A stretch of 64,000 nt of DNA, taken from Paraburkholderia sp. SOS3. Its GTDB lineage: Bacteria; Pseudomonadota; Gammaproteobacteria; Burkholderiales; Burkholderiaceae. This document shows, piece after piece, positions 8,423 through 17,919 of the stretch (positions within the stretch are counted from its first letter, which is position 1; every line of letters starts with the position of its first letter). The notes under the pieces are model-generated. The model worked only from the letters and a program-made list of their open reading frames with translations. It did not search any database and was not told the DNA's origin. The position numbers and the translations under genes were made by a program. Location: the NCBI RefSeq assembly GCF_001922345.1, contig NZ_CP018812.1:1922001-1986000 (forward strand), read 5' to 3'.

Positions 8423-9070
8423 TCAGGCTTCGTCCTGGTCGTCGAACAGCTGATGGCGCATGGCGTAACGCACGAGCGCGGCTTCGTGCGGCATCTGCAT
8501 CTTTTCGAGGATGCGCATTTTGTATGTGCTGATGGTCTTCGAACTCACGCACAGCGCCTGCGCGATTTCGGTAATCGTCTGCCCAGCGGCGATGCGCCGG
8601 AACACGTCGAATTCGCGATCGGACAGCCGTTGGTGCGGCAATGTGTCCGCCGGCTCGTTCAGGCTTTGCGCGAACCGCTCGGCCATCGCAAGGCTCACAT
8701 AGACGCCGCCCGACGCGATTTTCGCCAAGGCGCCGACGAGTTCCGCACTGGCGCTTTCCTTCGTCAGGTAGCCGGACGCACCGGCCTTGAACGCGCGCAC
8801 GGCGTATTGCTGTTCGGCATGCATCGTCAGCACGAGGATGCGCAGCTCCGGCTTTTCTTCCCTGATCTGCTTGATGAGCTCGAGGCCGTTGCGGCCCGGC
8901 ATCGAGAGGTCGAGCACGAGAATCTGCGCCGGCGTCTTGCGGATCAGGGCGATGGTCGTGATGCTGTCGCATGCTTCGCCGGCGACCTCGAAGCCGCTTG
9001 CGCTCTGCAGGATGTGGCGCAATCCGTCGCGCACCATCGCGTGATCGTCGGCAATCAGAACCCGGGTCAT
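8423..9070 (-). CDS. NarL/FixJ-family response regulator
   Basis: A 215-residue regulator: receiver domain with D8/D9, phospho-acceptor D54 (LVLDLSMPG) and K in YLTKES, then a LuxR-type helix-turn-helix at about 148-210 (LSDREFDVFRRIAAG, TISTYKMRIL). Its start overlaps the stop of the upstream histidine kinase by four bases (ATGA), so the two are translationally coupled and form a cognate pair. Targets are unknown; position within the FNR island suggests a second redox- or energy-linked input. Confidence 0.92.
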   Translation of the reverse strand: MTRVLIADDHAMVRDGLRHILQSASGFEVAGEACDSITTIALIRKTPAQILVLDLSMPGRNGLELIKQIREEKPELRILVLTMHAEQQYAVRAFKAGASGYLTKESASAELVGALAKIASGGVYVSLAMAERFAQSLNEPADTLPHQRLSDREFDVFRRIAAGQTITEIAQALCVSSKTISTYKMRILEKMQMPHEAALVRYAMRHQLFDDQDEA

Positions 9071-11193
9071 AGGAGCGTCTCTTCCTGTTGTACGGCGCGT
9101 AACGGAAAGGAAACGGTAAGGATAAAGCCCTTGTCCTTCGCTGTCTCGATAGTAACCGTTCCGTCAAGCATGCGTGCGCGCTCGCGCACGCCGATGAGGC
9201 CGAAAGTCCTGCTCAGCTCCGCTTGCTGCTGCGTGCCGGGCCAGCGGGGCGGCTCGCCCGCGCCCCGCCCGTCGTCGATGACCTGCAGCGTGCAGAGGCC
9301 CTCGTCGGTCGCGAGGCGCAAGCGGACATTCGTCGCGTCGGCGTGGCGCGCGACGTTGTTCAGCGCTTCCTGAACGATGCGGAAAATCGCGGTGGCCGCC
9401 TCGCGCGTGAAATTCGTCTGCTCCGCGTGGATATGCTGCTCGACCGGGATGCCGTATCGCTGATTGAAGTCGCGCGCGAGCCAGTCGATCGCCGGCAGCA
9501 GGCCCAGGTCGTCGAGCATGACCGGGCGCAGGTCCGCGGCGATGCGGCGCAGCGATGCAACGGTGGAATCGATGAGCTTGCGCATGCCGGCAAGCAGCTG
9601 CAGCGCTTCGCCGGCGGCGGCCTGCGCGCCGGCCGGCTGGCCCGTTTGCGCGGGGGCGAGCGCCTGCTCGGCCGACGACAGATCCATTTTCAGCGCGCTC
9701 AGCTGTTGGCCAAGGTCGTCGTGGAGCTCGCGCGCAATGCGCATCTTTTCTTCTTCGCGCACCTGCTGGAGATTGGCGGACAGGTCGCGCAACTCCTCGC
9801 GCGACTGCTTGAGCGCGTTTTCGGCGTACACGCGTTCCGTGACGTCGCGCAAGACGACCGTGTAGAGCTTGCCCATCCGGTCGCGGACCTGCGAGATCGA
9901 CGCCTCGAGCGGGAATTCTTCGCCGTTTGCGCGGATGCCGCTCAGCACGCGCTGCCGGCCCATTTGCCGTGTCGATACGCCGGTTACGCCGAACTGCTCG
10001 ACATGGCCTGCGTGCGCCGCGCGGTAGCGTGCCGGAATGAAGCGATCGAGCGTCGTGCCGATCGCTTCCATGGCCGATACGCCAAACACGCGTTCCGCCA
10101 TCGGGTTGAAGATGACGATGCGCTGCGTGTCGTCGATCGTGATGATCGCATCGGACGAGGCCTGCACGACGTTCATCATGCGGGCCTCGTTGAGCACGGC
10201 GTCGCCCACGCGCGCGGGACTGCTCGCATGCAACGAAATCCAGTAGCACGCGAGCGCCGCGAGCACGGTCGCGGCAAGTCCCGCGACAAGCACGATGGCG
10301 ACCGGGCCGGCCGCGCCTGCGTCGGCCATGCCCGCGTCGGCGGAGAATGCGAGCGTCAGCATCGCGCCGCCGAATGAAACCGGTCTCGTCGCTGCGAATG
10401 CGCCGCGCGCGCCCGGCGCGTCTTCGTCGCCGCGTGCTGCGGAGTACACCGTCTGCGGCGGCGATCCGATCGCAAGCGACATGTCGAGGCCGCGTTCGGA
10501 AATGCCGGCGGGCTCGAACAGGCGGCCGGGATCGATCGATGCGAGCAGGAAGCCTGAGACAGTCGCTGCGGACGCTGCTGCCGGATCGCCGGCATGCTGC
10601 GTGCGAACCGGCAGCACGAGGAACAGCGCGTTGCCGCGCTCGCCTTGGTCAGCGCTGGCATACGGCGCAGCGGGCGCGGTCAGCACAACCTGTCCCGATT
10701 GCGCCGCGTCGCGCAGCGCGGCATGTACCGCGGGGTCGGCATAGGAGTTGCCTTCCGGCGGGCCGTCGGCGGGCGCGGACGACGCGGGGTCGCGCGGCGC
10801 CTGCGCATCGGCGATCGTGTCGGCGGGCACATATTCGAATGCGCGCACGGGCGTCGCCGCACGGCCGGGATCGAGCGTGTCGGCGAATTCGCGCGACACC
10901 TGCCGCGGGGCGCGCGGCGACGCTTCGACGACTTCGCGCGCCGTTGCGAGCCAGAGCGCGCTTGTCTGCAGTTCGTTGCGCACGGTCGTCGTGATGCGCT
11001 CGATGCGCCGCTCGAAGCGCGCCTGCGCCGACTGACGCAGTTCGTGCATGACGGCTCGCGCGACCGCGAAGGTTGCCATCAGACCGATCACGACGACGAG
11101 CGCGCAGACAATGGCCGGTTTCGCCAAGGGCCGTTCGCGTCTGACCCAGCGGCGCACTTTCATGGGCGAATTCCCCTGATTGTCCGTTGCCAT
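9067..11193 (-). CDS. CHASE-PAS sensor histidine kinase
   Basis: A 708-residue membrane sensor. TM1 is at about 26-48, followed by a periplasmic region of roughly 240 residues with a CHASE-like pattern ([19 protein letters not shown]). TM2 is at about 297-320, PAS at about 340-455 ([19 protein letters not shown]) with a PAC-like tail, HisKA_3 with H491 in [14 protein letters not shown], and a HATPase_c domain from about 585 to the end. The start at 11193 is preceded by GGAGGCG; a TTG five codons upstream is an alternative. It forms an overlapping gene pair with the NarL-type regulator. A nine-unit minisatellite lies only 37 bases upstream of its start and may affect expression. Confidence 0.9.
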   Translation of the reverse strand: MATDNQGNSPMKVRRWVRRERPLAKPAIVCALVVVIGLMATFAVARAVMHELRQSAQARFERRIERITTTVRNELQTSALWLATAREVVEASPRAPRQVSREFADTLDPGRAATPVRAFEYVPADTIADAQAPRDPASSAPADGPPEGNSYADPAVHAALRDAAQSGQVVLTAPAAPYASADQGERGNALFLVLPVRTQHAGDPAAASAATVSGFLLASIDPGRLFEPAGISERGLDMSLAIGSPPQTVYSAARGDEDAPGARGAFAATRPVSFGGAMLTLAFSADAGMADAGAAGPVAIVLVAGLAATVLAALACYWISLHASSPARVGDAVLNEARMMNVVQASSDAIITIDDTQRIVIFNPMAERVFGVSAMEAIGTTLDRFIPARYRAAHAGHVEQFGVTGVSTRQMGRQRVLSGIRANGEEFPLEASISQVRDRMGKLYTVVLRDVTERVYAENALKQSREELRDLSANLQQVREEEKMRIARELHDDLGQQLSALKMDLSSAEQALAPAQTGQPAGAQAAAGEALQLLAGMRKLIDSTVASLRRIAADLRPVMLDDLGLLPAIDWLARDFNQRYGIPVEQHIHAEQTNFTREAATAIFRIVQEALNNVARHADATNVRLRLATDEGLCTLQVIDDGRGAGEPPRWPGTQQQAELSRTFGLIGVRERARMLDGTVTIETAKDKGFILTVSFPLRAVQQEETLL

Positions 11194-11230
11194 CGACAAC
11201 GCCTCCAATAGATGTGCCGACTCGATGGGC

Positions 11231-11338
11231 CAACCCGTGGCCCAACCCGTGGCCCAACCCGTGGCCCAAACAGCGGGCCAACCCGTGGGCTAACCCGCGA
11301 GCCAACCCGCGAGCTAACCCGCGAGCCAACCCGACTCA
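11231..11338. repeat. 12-bp minisatellite, nine units
   Basis: Contiguous 12-base units: three CAACCCGTGGCC, one CAAACAGCGGGC, one CAACCCGTGGGC, then alternating TAACCCGCGAGC and CAACCCGCGAGC, and a final partly diverged unit. There are no spacers. It lies in the 461-base gap between the divergent histidine kinase and universal stress protein genes, close to the kinase start. Confidence 0.9.
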
Positions 11339-11549
11339 CCAGGCCGACGTGCCGGCTCGCCGCGTCCATTGCGCACGGCAACGCTTGCGCCCGTGCATCG
11401 CGCTGCGCGGCATTGTCGCGCAGCGACTGCTACGCGTGATTGTGCACGCTTGTTCGCGACGCGCCAATTCGTGCCGTCCCCGAGCCTGCCGGCCTCCATG
11501 GCATCGCGTATTGCCCGTTTTTGCGGCCGGCCAGTCAACACGGCAAGCG

Positions 11550-11563
11550 TTGATCGGCATCAA
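11550..11563 (+). promoter_or_regulatory. Consensus FNR box upstream of uspA-like gene
   Basis: TTGATCGGCATCAA matches the E. coli FNR consensus TTGAT-N4-ATCAA perfectly. It lies about 98 bases (box centre to ATG) upstream of the universal stress protein at 11655 and would place the start of transcription near 11598. Confidence 0.8.
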
Positions 11564-11654
11564 GGGCGCACGCCGCGGCGCCGTCAAACTGGCCACACGG
11601 CATCGCGAGGACGAGGCCGCGACGCACAGCGGGCTTATGCCCGACGGAGGAGCC

Positions 11655-12113
11655 ATGTACAAGAGGATATTGCTCGCGCTCGACGCCAGCCGGTGTTCGC
11701 GGCGCGCGCTCGACGAGGCCATTTCGCTCGCGCGCGTTTCGGGCGCGGTGGTCGAAGCGGTGAGCGTGGTGTCGCACGGCATGAAACTCGTCGATGTCGA
11801 CTCGGGCTTCGTCGACGAATACCAGACGGAGACCGCTTCATACAAGCAGGCGTCGGTCGCGCTCGAGGAGGCGGCAGCGCGGTTTAGCCGCGAGGGCGTG
11901 ACAGGAACGGTGCGCATGATCGATTCGTGCGGGGTGGAAGTGTCGAGCCTGATCGCGCTCGCGGCCGACGAGGCCGACGCCGAACTCATCGTGATGGGCA
12001 CGCATGGCAGGCGCGGCGTGAAACGCCTGCTGCTCGGCAGTGTGGCCGAAGCCGTCGTGCGGACTGCGAACCAGCCCGTATTGCTCGTGCGCGCGCCGGC
12101 TGCGGCGGCCTGA
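11655..12113 (+). CDS. Universal stress protein A family, single domain
   Basis: A 152-residue Rossmann-like Usp domain. It starts with the strand [12 protein letters not shown] and carries the ATP-binding motif [15 protein letters not shown] (G-2X-G-9X-G-S) near residue 117. An intact motif implies the ATP-binding class. The start at 11655 has CGGAGGAG upstream; the longer open frame to the left runs through the minisatellite and is not coding. A consensus FNR box precedes it. It is convergent with the tandem Usp gene, with only two bases between. Confidence 0.9.
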   Translation: MYKRILLALDASRCSRRALDEAISLARVSGAVVEAVSVVSHGMKLVDVDSGFVDEYQTETASYKQASVALEEAAARFSREGVTGTVRMIDSCGVEVSSLIALAADEADAELIVMGTHGRRGVKRLLLGSVAEAVVRTANQPVLLVRAPAAAA

Positions 12114-12115
12114 CG

Positions 12116-12943
12116 TCAATGCGACATCAGCACCGGCACCGTCATCGATTCGAGCACGGTCCGCGTCGAGCCGCCGAGCACGCGCTCCTGCGCGCGCGAG
12201 TGGCCGTACGCGCCCATCACGAGCAGATCCGCGTGCAGGTCGGCGACGCGGTTCAACAGCGTCGTGCCGGCGCTGATGGCCGCGATGTGCGGCGTCGTCG
12301 AGAACGATGCCTGTATCTGGTGGCGTTCGAGAAAAGCGGCGACGTCGATGGGGGGCAGTCGGCCGTCGTCGCGCTGGCGGCCGACCGTTTCGATCGTCAC
12401 GAAACGCGCGCGCCGGATCAGCGGCAGCGCGTCGGTCAGGGCGCGGGCCGCTTCGCGGCTTGCGTCCCATGCGATCACGACGTTTTCGCCGAGGGTCTTC
12501 ACCTGACCCGCGTACGGCAGGATCAGCGCGGGCCGTCCTGACGTCATCAGCACGTCTTCGATGAAATGGCGCGCGATGTAGTTCGACGGTTCGTGCGGGT
12601 CCAACTGGCCGAGCACGATCAGATCGGCGTGGCGCGCACTGAGCACGGCGGCCGCGACTGCCGGACCGGGCGGCGCGCGCCATTCGAAGCTGCACGCCGC
12701 GCGTTGCGCGGCGTCGATGAAGGCCGCTTGCGCCTGCTCGCGGCGCTCGGCATATTGCGTCTCGAGCATATCGAGCCGCACGCTGTCGCTCGGGCGGCAC
12801 AGCGGCTGGAAGATCTCCCTGCATACGGTGTAAAGCCCGATCAGGTGCGCGTTGTACCGGCGGGCGAGATCGAGCGCGACCGTGGTGCGCGCCGTGCAGT
12901 GCGGGCTGTCGTCGAGGTGTACGAGCAAGGTCTTGTAGCTCAT
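12116..12943 (-). CDS. Tandem universal stress protein (two Usp domains)
   Basis: A 275-residue cytosolic protein with two Usp domains: about 1-145 and 150-275. The first lacks the glycine motif ([11 protein letters not shown] in its place). The second retains [18 protein letters not shown], so only it is likely to bind ATP. The start at 12943 has AAGGAAC upstream and overlaps the stop of the preceding Usp gene by four bases. Expression probably comes from the FNR box at 14411 through the three-gene Usp operon. Confidence 0.88.
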   Translation of the reverse strand: MSYKTLLVHLDDSPHCTARTTVALDLARRYNAHLIGLYTVCREIFQPLCRPSDSVRLDMLETQYAERREQAQAAFIDAAQRAACSFEWRAPPGPAVAAAVLSARHADLIVLGQLDPHEPSNYIARHFIEDVLMTSGRPALILPYAGQVKTLGENVVIAWDASREAARALTDALPLIRRARFVTIETVGRQRDDGRLPPIDVAAFLERHQIQASFSTTPHIAAISAGTTLLNRVADLHADLLVMGAYGHSRAQERVLGGSTRTVLESMTVPVLMSH

Positions 12944-13449
12944 GACAGTTCCTTTTCGTTTTCGGCGCCGTGGCGCGCCGGTTCGTTCGCGTCCGGCACG
13001 CCCGCCTGCGCTGGAATCAGCAGCACCGGGCAGGTCGCGTTGCGCAGCACGCGCTCGGCCACGCTGCCCAGCACGAGCCGCCGGAAACCGCGCCTGCCGT
13101 GCGTGCCCATCACGATCAGATCGGCGCCGCACTCGATGGCCGTGCGCTGGATGCGATACGCGACGTCTTCGGCCGGCGCAGTCGCTTCCACCACGCGCGC
13201 ACGGCCCTTGACGCCGGCTTTCTCCATCCGGCCGCGCGCCACGTCGATCACGCGCTTGCCTTCCTCGCAGTACGCATCGCGCACGACGACGGGGTCGAAG
13301 CCGGGCGTATCGAATGCGATCAGCGGCACATCGATCACGTAGACAGGGTGCAGCAATGCGTGGCTTTCCTGCGCAAGCCGCAACGCGAAACCGAGCGCGC
13401 GCATCGACGTCTCGCTGCCGTCGAGCGCAACCAGGATATTCGAATACAT
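12940..13449 (-). CDS. Universal stress protein A family, single domain
   Basis: A 169-residue Usp domain beginning [15 protein letters not shown], with the complete ATP motif [15 protein letters not shown] at about residues 114-128. The last 20 residues are a charged tail. It is the middle gene of a minus-strand Usp operon: 50 bases after the upstream two-domain Usp and overlapping the downstream one by four bases. It is close to the single-domain paralogue at 11655, which suggests local duplication. Confidence 0.9.
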   Translation of the reverse strand: MYSNILVALDGSETSMRALGFALRLAQESHALLHPVYVIDVPLIAFDTPGFDPVVVRDAYCEEGKRVIDVARGRMEKAGVKGRARVVEATAPAEDVAYRIQRTAIECGADLIVMGTHGRRGFRRLVLGSVAERVLRNATCPVLLIPAQAGVPDANEPARHGAENEKELS

Positions 13450-13499
13450 GAGGCTTCCTCCTCTGTGGAACGCGCGGCGCCGGCCTGGCGCGCCGCTTT

Positions 13500-14339
13500 T
13501 TATCTCGACATCAGCACCGGCAGCGTCATCGATCGGAGGACGGTGCGCGTGACGCCGCCCATCACGGCCTCCTGCCAGCGCGCGTGTCCGTACGCGCCCA
13601 TCACGAGCAGGTCGCAGCCGCGATCGTGTGCGCAGGACAGCAGCGCGTCGCCGGCGCGCGCGCCGGTCGGCGCCTCGAGTTCGAGCACGTCGACCACCGC
13701 GTCATGACGCGCGAGCGTGAGCGCGATATCGGCGCCCGGGATGCGATCGCCCGGCAATTCGTCGGCCGCGCCGTGCACGGTGACCACGGTGTTCTGCTTC
13801 GCACGCGCGAGAAACGGCACGGCGTCGAAGGCGGCGCGAGCCGCTTCGCGACCGCCGTTCCAGGCGATCAGAATCCGGCTGCCGATGCTCGGGAATACGC
13901 CCGCGTAGGGCACGAGCAATACAGGCCGCCCTGCGGTCATCACGAGGTGTTCGGCGAAGTGATCGTCGATGTACGACTCCGGATCGTTCGGGTCGCTCTG
14001 CCCGGCGATCACGAGATCGGCCAGACGTGCGTACTGCGCGACCGCCTGGTTGCCGTGTTCGCGGGCGGCGAGGAAATGGCCGGTGACCTTCGCGCGCACG
14101 CATTCCGCGTAAAAAAGCCGTTGCACGGCGCCACGCCGCTCTTCGCGCGCGCGCAGATGGTCGGAGTAGTACTGCGCCGTGCCCGCCATCACGAAGAAGG
14201 CGCGCGGGTCGGGCGTGAAGATCGCGTGCAATCCCGTGATCTGTGCGCCGAATTGCTTCGCGATGCGCAGCGCCACGTCGAGCCGTGGCGCACTGCGTTC
14301 GCTGTTGTCCAGATGGACGAGGATGCTTCGATAGCTCAT
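13500..14339 (-). CDS. Tandem universal stress protein (two Usp domains)
   Basis: A 279-residue protein with two Usp domains. The first, about 1-150 ([16 protein letters not shown]), has [13 protein letters not shown] in place of the ATP motif. The second has [18 protein letters not shown] and is the likely nucleotide-binding half. It parallels the protein at 12116-12943 over its whole length, including the closing [10 protein letters not shown], and is a paralogue. It is first in its operon, with a consensus FNR box and a TAGACT -10 hexamer (14384-14389, minus strand) upstream. Confidence 0.9.
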   Translation of the reverse strand: MSYRSILVHLDNSERSAPRLDVALRIAKQFGAQITGLHAIFTPDPRAFFVMAGTAQYYSDHLRAREERRGAVQRLFYAECVRAKVTGHFLAAREHGNQAVAQYARLADLVIAGQSDPNDPESYIDDHFAEHLVMTAGRPVLLVPYAGVFPSIGSRILIAWNGGREAARAAFDAVPFLARAKQNTVVTVHGAADELPGDRIPGADIALTLARHDAVVDVLELEAPTGARAGDALLSCAHDRGCDLLVMGAYGHARWQEAVMGGVTRTVLRSMTLPVLMSR

Positions 14340-14410
14340 CGCGTGTGCTCCGTTGCATGGGCGCGAGGCCCGGGACCGAATTCAGTCTAAGTGGCCCTGC
14401 AACGGTCGCG

Positions 14411-14424
14411 TTGATGCAGATCAA
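14411..14424 (-). promoter_or_regulatory. Consensus FNR box of the Usp operon
   Basis: TTGATGCAGATCAA is a perfect consensus. Its centre lies 31 bases from the TAGACT -10-like element that faces the minus-strand Usp gene starting at 14339. Confidence 0.85.
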
Positions 14425-14465
14425 CCTGAATTCCAGCATGCGAGACGCGGCCGCACCGGCTTTGA

Positions 14466-14479
14466 TTGACCCATGTCAA
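14466..14479 (+). promoter_or_regulatory. FNR box of the phasin-phaB-phaC operon
   Basis: TTGACCCATGTCAA lies 55 bases from the Usp-operon box and serves the opposite direction. A TAGAGT -10-like hexamer at 14501-14506 is 31 bases from the box centre, in class II geometry, upstream of the phasin start at 14595. Confidence 0.8.
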
Positions 14480-14594
14480 CGGCCTGCGCGACACGCGGAT
14501 TAGAGTCGATGCACAGCGATGCGGACACGGCTGCGACGTGCCCCATCGGCGCACGCGCCCGTTTCTCGGGTGCTCACTACGGACTGGAGGCACG

Positions 14595-15113
14595 ATGATC
14601 GACGTCTCGAAAGCGTGGTTCGACGAATGCCGCGCCGCAATGGCGACGGTGTTCGAACTGGCGGCGCTCGCACAAGGCTGGCGCAACGATCTGCATGAGC
14701 TCGAAGGCAAACGGATCGCGCGCGACCATGCGGCCGCGCGGCGCATGCAGGAAGCGTCGCGCGCCGTCGACTGGCACGCGTTTTCCGCCGACGCGCAATC
14801 CGCGTTGCGCGACTATCTGAGCGCCACTGCGCAGATCTGGCAGGACGGCATCCGGATCGCGGGCGGCAATCAGGGGGCGCTCGCGAGCGCACTCGAACGC
14901 GCGAGCGGCAATGGCTTTGCCGCGTCGACGGGATGGTGGCGCGGCCTGCCCGCGTTCGACGCTTCCGCTCAGCCCGCGCGCGAATGGATGTCGATTTTCG
15001 AGCGGATGATGGCCGGCACGGGGGCGCCCGCGGGATTCGCCGCCAACCTCGCCGAGGCAGCGCCCGACGCGAGTCAGAGGCGCGCCGCACGAGGAGAACG
15101 GCATGTCGGATAA
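14595..15113 (+). CDS. Phasin-like polyhydroxyalkanoate granule protein
   Basis: A 172-residue protein, helical and without a signal peptide. The first 110 residues form long amphipathic helices (FELAALAQGWRNDLHELEG, AQSALRDYLSATAQIWQDG) as in phasins that coat PHA granules. Identification rests mainly on the operon: its end overlaps phaB, and phaC follows. GGAGG lies just before the ATG at 14595; the open frame continues upstream to 14466 but that would run through the FNR box. Phasins set granule number and size. Confidence is limited because phasins diverge strongly. Confidence 0.65.
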   Translation: MIDVSKAWFDECRAAMATVFELAALAQGWRNDLHELEGKRIARDHAAARRMQEASRAVDWHAFSADAQSALRDYLSATAQIWQDGIRIAGGNQGALASALERASGNGFAASTGWWRGLPAFDASAQPAREWMSIFERMMAGTGAPAGFAANLAEAAPDASQRRAARGERHVG

Positions 15114-15849
15114 GCGAGTGGCTTTCGTGACGGGAGGCATGGGCGGCCTTGGCTCGGCAATCAGCCGCCGTCTGCATCAGGCCGGCGTGATCGTGGCCAT
15201 GTCTCATTCGCCCGGCAACGATCACGTTGCGACGTGGCTCATGCACGAGCGCGACGCCGGCCGCGAATTCCGCGCATTCGAAGCCGACGTGAGCGACTTC
15301 GACTCGTGTGAAGCCTGCGCGCGCCGGGTGCTGGACGAACTGGGACGTGTCGATATCCTCATCAACAACGCCGGCGTGACGCGCGATGCGACATTCGCAA
15401 AGATGTCGAAGCCCGATTGGGACCGCGTCATGCGCACCGATCTCGACGGCATCTTCAACATGACGAAGCCGTTGCTCGCGGGGATGCTCGCGCGCGGCTT
15501 CGGCCGCATCGTCAATATCGGCTCGGTGAACGGCGTGCGCGGCGCCTACGGCCAGGCGAACTATTCGGCGGCCAAGGCCGGCGTGCACGGTTTCACCAAG
15601 GCGCTTGCGCTCGAAGTCGCGAAGCATGGCGTCACGGTGAATACGGTGGCGCCCGGTTATCTGGCCACGGCGATGGTCGAAGCCGTGCCGCACGAGGTGA
15701 TGGAAAGCCGCATCCTGCCGCAGATTCCGGTCGGCAGGCTGGGACGGCCCGATGAAATCGCGGCGCTGATCGCGTTTCTGTGTTCGGACGAGGCGGCATT
15801 CATCACCGGCGCCGAAATCGACATCAACGGCGGCATGCATATGCGATGA
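15103..15849 (+). CDS. phaB: Acetoacetyl-CoA reductase
   Basis: A 248-residue short-chain dehydrogenase that reduces acetoacetyl-CoA to (R)-3-hydroxybutyryl-CoA with NAD(P)H. It has the nucleotide-binding TGGMGGLG (10-17), the NNAG motif (88-91) and the catalytic triad S141, Y154 and K158 in YSAAK. The lengthy match to PhaB-type features (INNAGVTRDATFAKM, QANYSAAKAGVHGFTKALALE) separates it from FabG. It overlaps the phasin gene by 11 bases and phaC by four. No thiolase (phaA) is in this operon, so acetoacetyl-CoA must come from elsewhere. Confidence 0.93.
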   Translation: MSDKRVAFVTGGMGGLGSAISRRLHQAGVIVAMSHSPGNDHVATWLMHERDAGREFRAFEADVSDFDSCEACARRVLDELGRVDILINNAGVTRDATFAKMSKPDWDRVMRTDLDGIFNMTKPLLAGMLARGFGRIVNIGSVNGVRGAYGQANYSAAKAGVHGFTKALALEVAKHGVTVNTVAPGYLATAMVEAVPHEVMESRILPQIPVGRLGRPDEIAALIAFLCSDEAAFITGAEIDINGGMHMR

Positions 15850-17732
15850 GCGATATCACTCGAACGCAGGCAGAAGAGACCGGCGCCGCGCCGCAATCGG
15901 CACCGCCAACGCAAACGCAACCGCCATCTCTGCGCGGCGTGCCCGGCGCGGCGGCGCTCGACGCGCAAGGCGCCCGTGACCGCCTGCGCGAACACCGCCG
16001 GCAGCCCAAACCGTCGATGGCGAAACAGCACGACTGTGCAGCCGTGCTGTCCGCGCATAGCGATCCGCTCGATCAGGCGGCGCAGGCCGCGCTTGCCGTG
16101 CTGACGGGCGGTCTTTCGCCGGCCTCGATGACGCTCGCCTTTCTCGACTGGGTCATGCACAGCGCGATGGCGCCCGGCAAATGGCTCGACCTGTCGCTGC
16201 AGTTATCCGACGCGTGGTCCGCGGCCGTGCCCGGCTACGCGCATCACGCCGCCGATGTCGCCGACCCGCGATTCTCGAACGCGGGCTGGGCACACTGGCC
16301 GTACTGCCTGTTTCGCGACGGCTTCCTGCGCGCGCAGCGCTGGTGGCACGAAGCGACGACCGGCGTGCCCGGGGTGAGCCGGCATCACGAAGACATCGTG
16401 AATTTCAGTGCGCGTCAGTGGCTCGACGCCTGCTCGCCGAGCAACATCGCGATGCTCAATCCGGCCGTGCTCGAAACGGCCGTACGCACCGGCGGCAGCA
16501 ATTTCGCGGCCGGCGCGCGCAACTGGATCGAAGATTTCGCGGATATCGCGCGCGCCTTGCGCGGCGAGCGGGTCGCGCGCCAGTCCGACTACCGCCCGGG
16601 CCATGAGCTTGCGATCACACCGGGGAAAGTCGTCTGGCGCAACGCGCTTTGCGAACTGCTGCAGTACACGCCGACGTCGAAGCGCGTTGCCCGGGAGCCG
16701 ATCTTCATCGTGCCGTCGTGGATCATGAAGTACTACATTCTCGATCTGCAGCCGCACAATTCGCTGATCCGTTTTCTGGTAGACGCGGGCTTTACCGTAT
16801 TCACGGTGTCGTGGCGCAATCCGGATGCATCCGACCGCGACCTCGCCCTCAACGACTATCTGACGCTTGGCATACTCGAACCGCTCGCACAGGTGCGCGC
16901 GCGTTGCGAAGGCGAGCCCGTGCACGCGGTCGGCTATTGCCTTGGCGGCACGCTGCTCGCGATTGCCGCGGCAGCGCTCGCGCGCGACGGCGCAAGCGCT
17001 GCACTGCGGTCGATCACGTTGCTTGCCGCGCAAACCGACTTCAGCGCGCCCGGCGAACTGGGACTGTTCATCGACGCGAGCGAGCTCGCCGCGCTCGATG
17101 CGCTGATGTGGCGGCAGGGCTATCTCGACGGCTCGCAAATGGCTGCGGCGTTCCAGTTGCTCAATGCGCGCGATCTGATCTGGTCGCGCATGATGAGCGA
17201 GTATCTGCTCGGCCGCCGCTCGAAGCCGAACGATCTCATGGCGTGGAACGCCGACGCGACGCGCATGCCGTACCGCATGCACATCGAGTATCTGAACGGG
17301 CTGCTGCTCAACAACGATCTCGCGGAAGGGCGCTATTGCGTCGACGGCCGGCCGGTCGCGCTGTCCGATATCGAGACGCCGGCGTTCATCGTCGGCACCG
17401 AACGCGACCACGTTTCGCCGTGGCGCTCGGTGTACAAGCTGCACCTGCTTACGCATAACGAAATGACTTTCCTGCTGACGGCCGGCGGCCATAACGCGGG
17501 CATCGTTTCGGAGCCCGGCCACGCGGGCCGCTATTACCGCTGCGCGATTCGCGAACCGGACGCGCCGTATCGCAGCCGGCACGACTTCTTCGAAGACACG
17601 CCGCCGGTCGACGGATCGTGGTGGCCGCGCTGGGCCGCGTGGCTGCAGGCGCATTCGAGCGGCGCCGTCGACGCGCGCCAGATCGACGGCGCACTGGCCG
17701 ATGCGCCCGGTTCCTATGTGCTCGAGCCGTGA
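15846..17732 (+). CDS. phaC: Class I poly(3-hydroxyalkanoate) synthase
   Basis: A 628-residue PhaC. The N-terminal 60 residues are low-complexity and Pro/Gln-rich; the alpha/beta-hydrolase core follows. The lipase-like box G-Y-C-L-G-G holds the nucleophile C365; D521 (TERDHVSPW) and H549 (GGHNAGI) complete the triad. The length and single-subunit form indicate class I, which polymerises short-chain 3-hydroxyacyl-CoA such as 3-hydroxybutyryl-CoA. The start overlaps the phaB stop (ATGA). With the FNR box at 14466, this suggests PHB as an electron sink under low oxygen. Confidence 0.95.
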   Translation: MSDITRTQAEETGAAPQSAPPTQTQPPSLRGVPGAAALDAQGARDRLREHRRQPKPSMAKQHDCAAVLSAHSDPLDQAAQAALAVLTGGLSPASMTLAFLDWVMHSAMAPGKWLDLSLQLSDAWSAAVPGYAHHAADVADPRFSNAGWAHWPYCLFRDGFLRAQRWWHEATTGVPGVSRHHEDIVNFSARQWLDACSPSNIAMLNPAVLETAVRTGGSNFAAGARNWIEDFADIARALRGERVARQSDYRPGHELAITPGKVVWRNALCELLQYTPTSKRVAREPIFIVPSWIMKYYILDLQPHNSLIRFLVDAGFTVFTVSWRNPDASDRDLALNDYLTLGILEPLAQVRARCEGEPVHAVGYCLGGTLLAIAAAALARDGASAALRSITLLAAQTDFSAPGELGLFIDASELAALDALMWRQGYLDGSQMAAAFQLLNARDLIWSRMMSEYLLGRRSKPNDLMAWNADATRMPYRMHIEYLNGLLLNNDLAEGRYCVDGRPVALSDIETPAFIVGTERDHVSPWRSVYKLHLLTHNEMTFLLTAGGHNAGIVSEPGHAGRYYRCAIREPDAPYRSRHDFFEDTPPVDGSWWPRWAAWLQAHSSGAVDARQIDGALADAPGSYVLEP

Positions 17733-17752
17733 GCCGTCAGCCGTCAGCCGTC
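17732..17752. repeat. Heptamer tandem repeat after phaC
   Basis: Three perfect AGCCGTC units, starting at the last base of the phaC stop codon. No function is apparent. Confidence 0.6.
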
Positions 17753-17814
17753 AGCCGCGCAGCGCGCCGTGTCGTCTGTCGTGTCGTGATTTCCCCGCGC
17801 GGTTCGCCATGCAC

Positions 17815-17828
17815 TTGATCGACGTCAA
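17815..17828 (+). promoter_or_regulatory. FNR box upstream of alcohol dehydrogenase
   Basis: TTGATCGACGTCAA; its centre is about 32 bases upstream of a TAGATT -10-like hexamer at 17851-17856. It is placed to drive the dehydrogenase starting at 17920. Confidence 0.78.
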
Positions 17829-17919
17829 GCGCCCGCCTGCTGCTGCCTCGTAGATTGACGACATACGTTTATGCGACGTGCAGCAGGCAACCGATACGCC
17901 ATCCACGGAGGACTCATCC

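Noticed and set aside
11231..11338. CRISPR-like array
   Set aside because: Units are 12 bases, contiguous, without spacers, and no cas genes are present.
11187..11654. Repeat-protein frame ([12 protein letters not shown]) running into the universal stress protein
   Set aside because: It is translation of the minisatellite. The Usp start at 11655 has its own strong ribosome site, and a consensus FNR box lies inside the extension.
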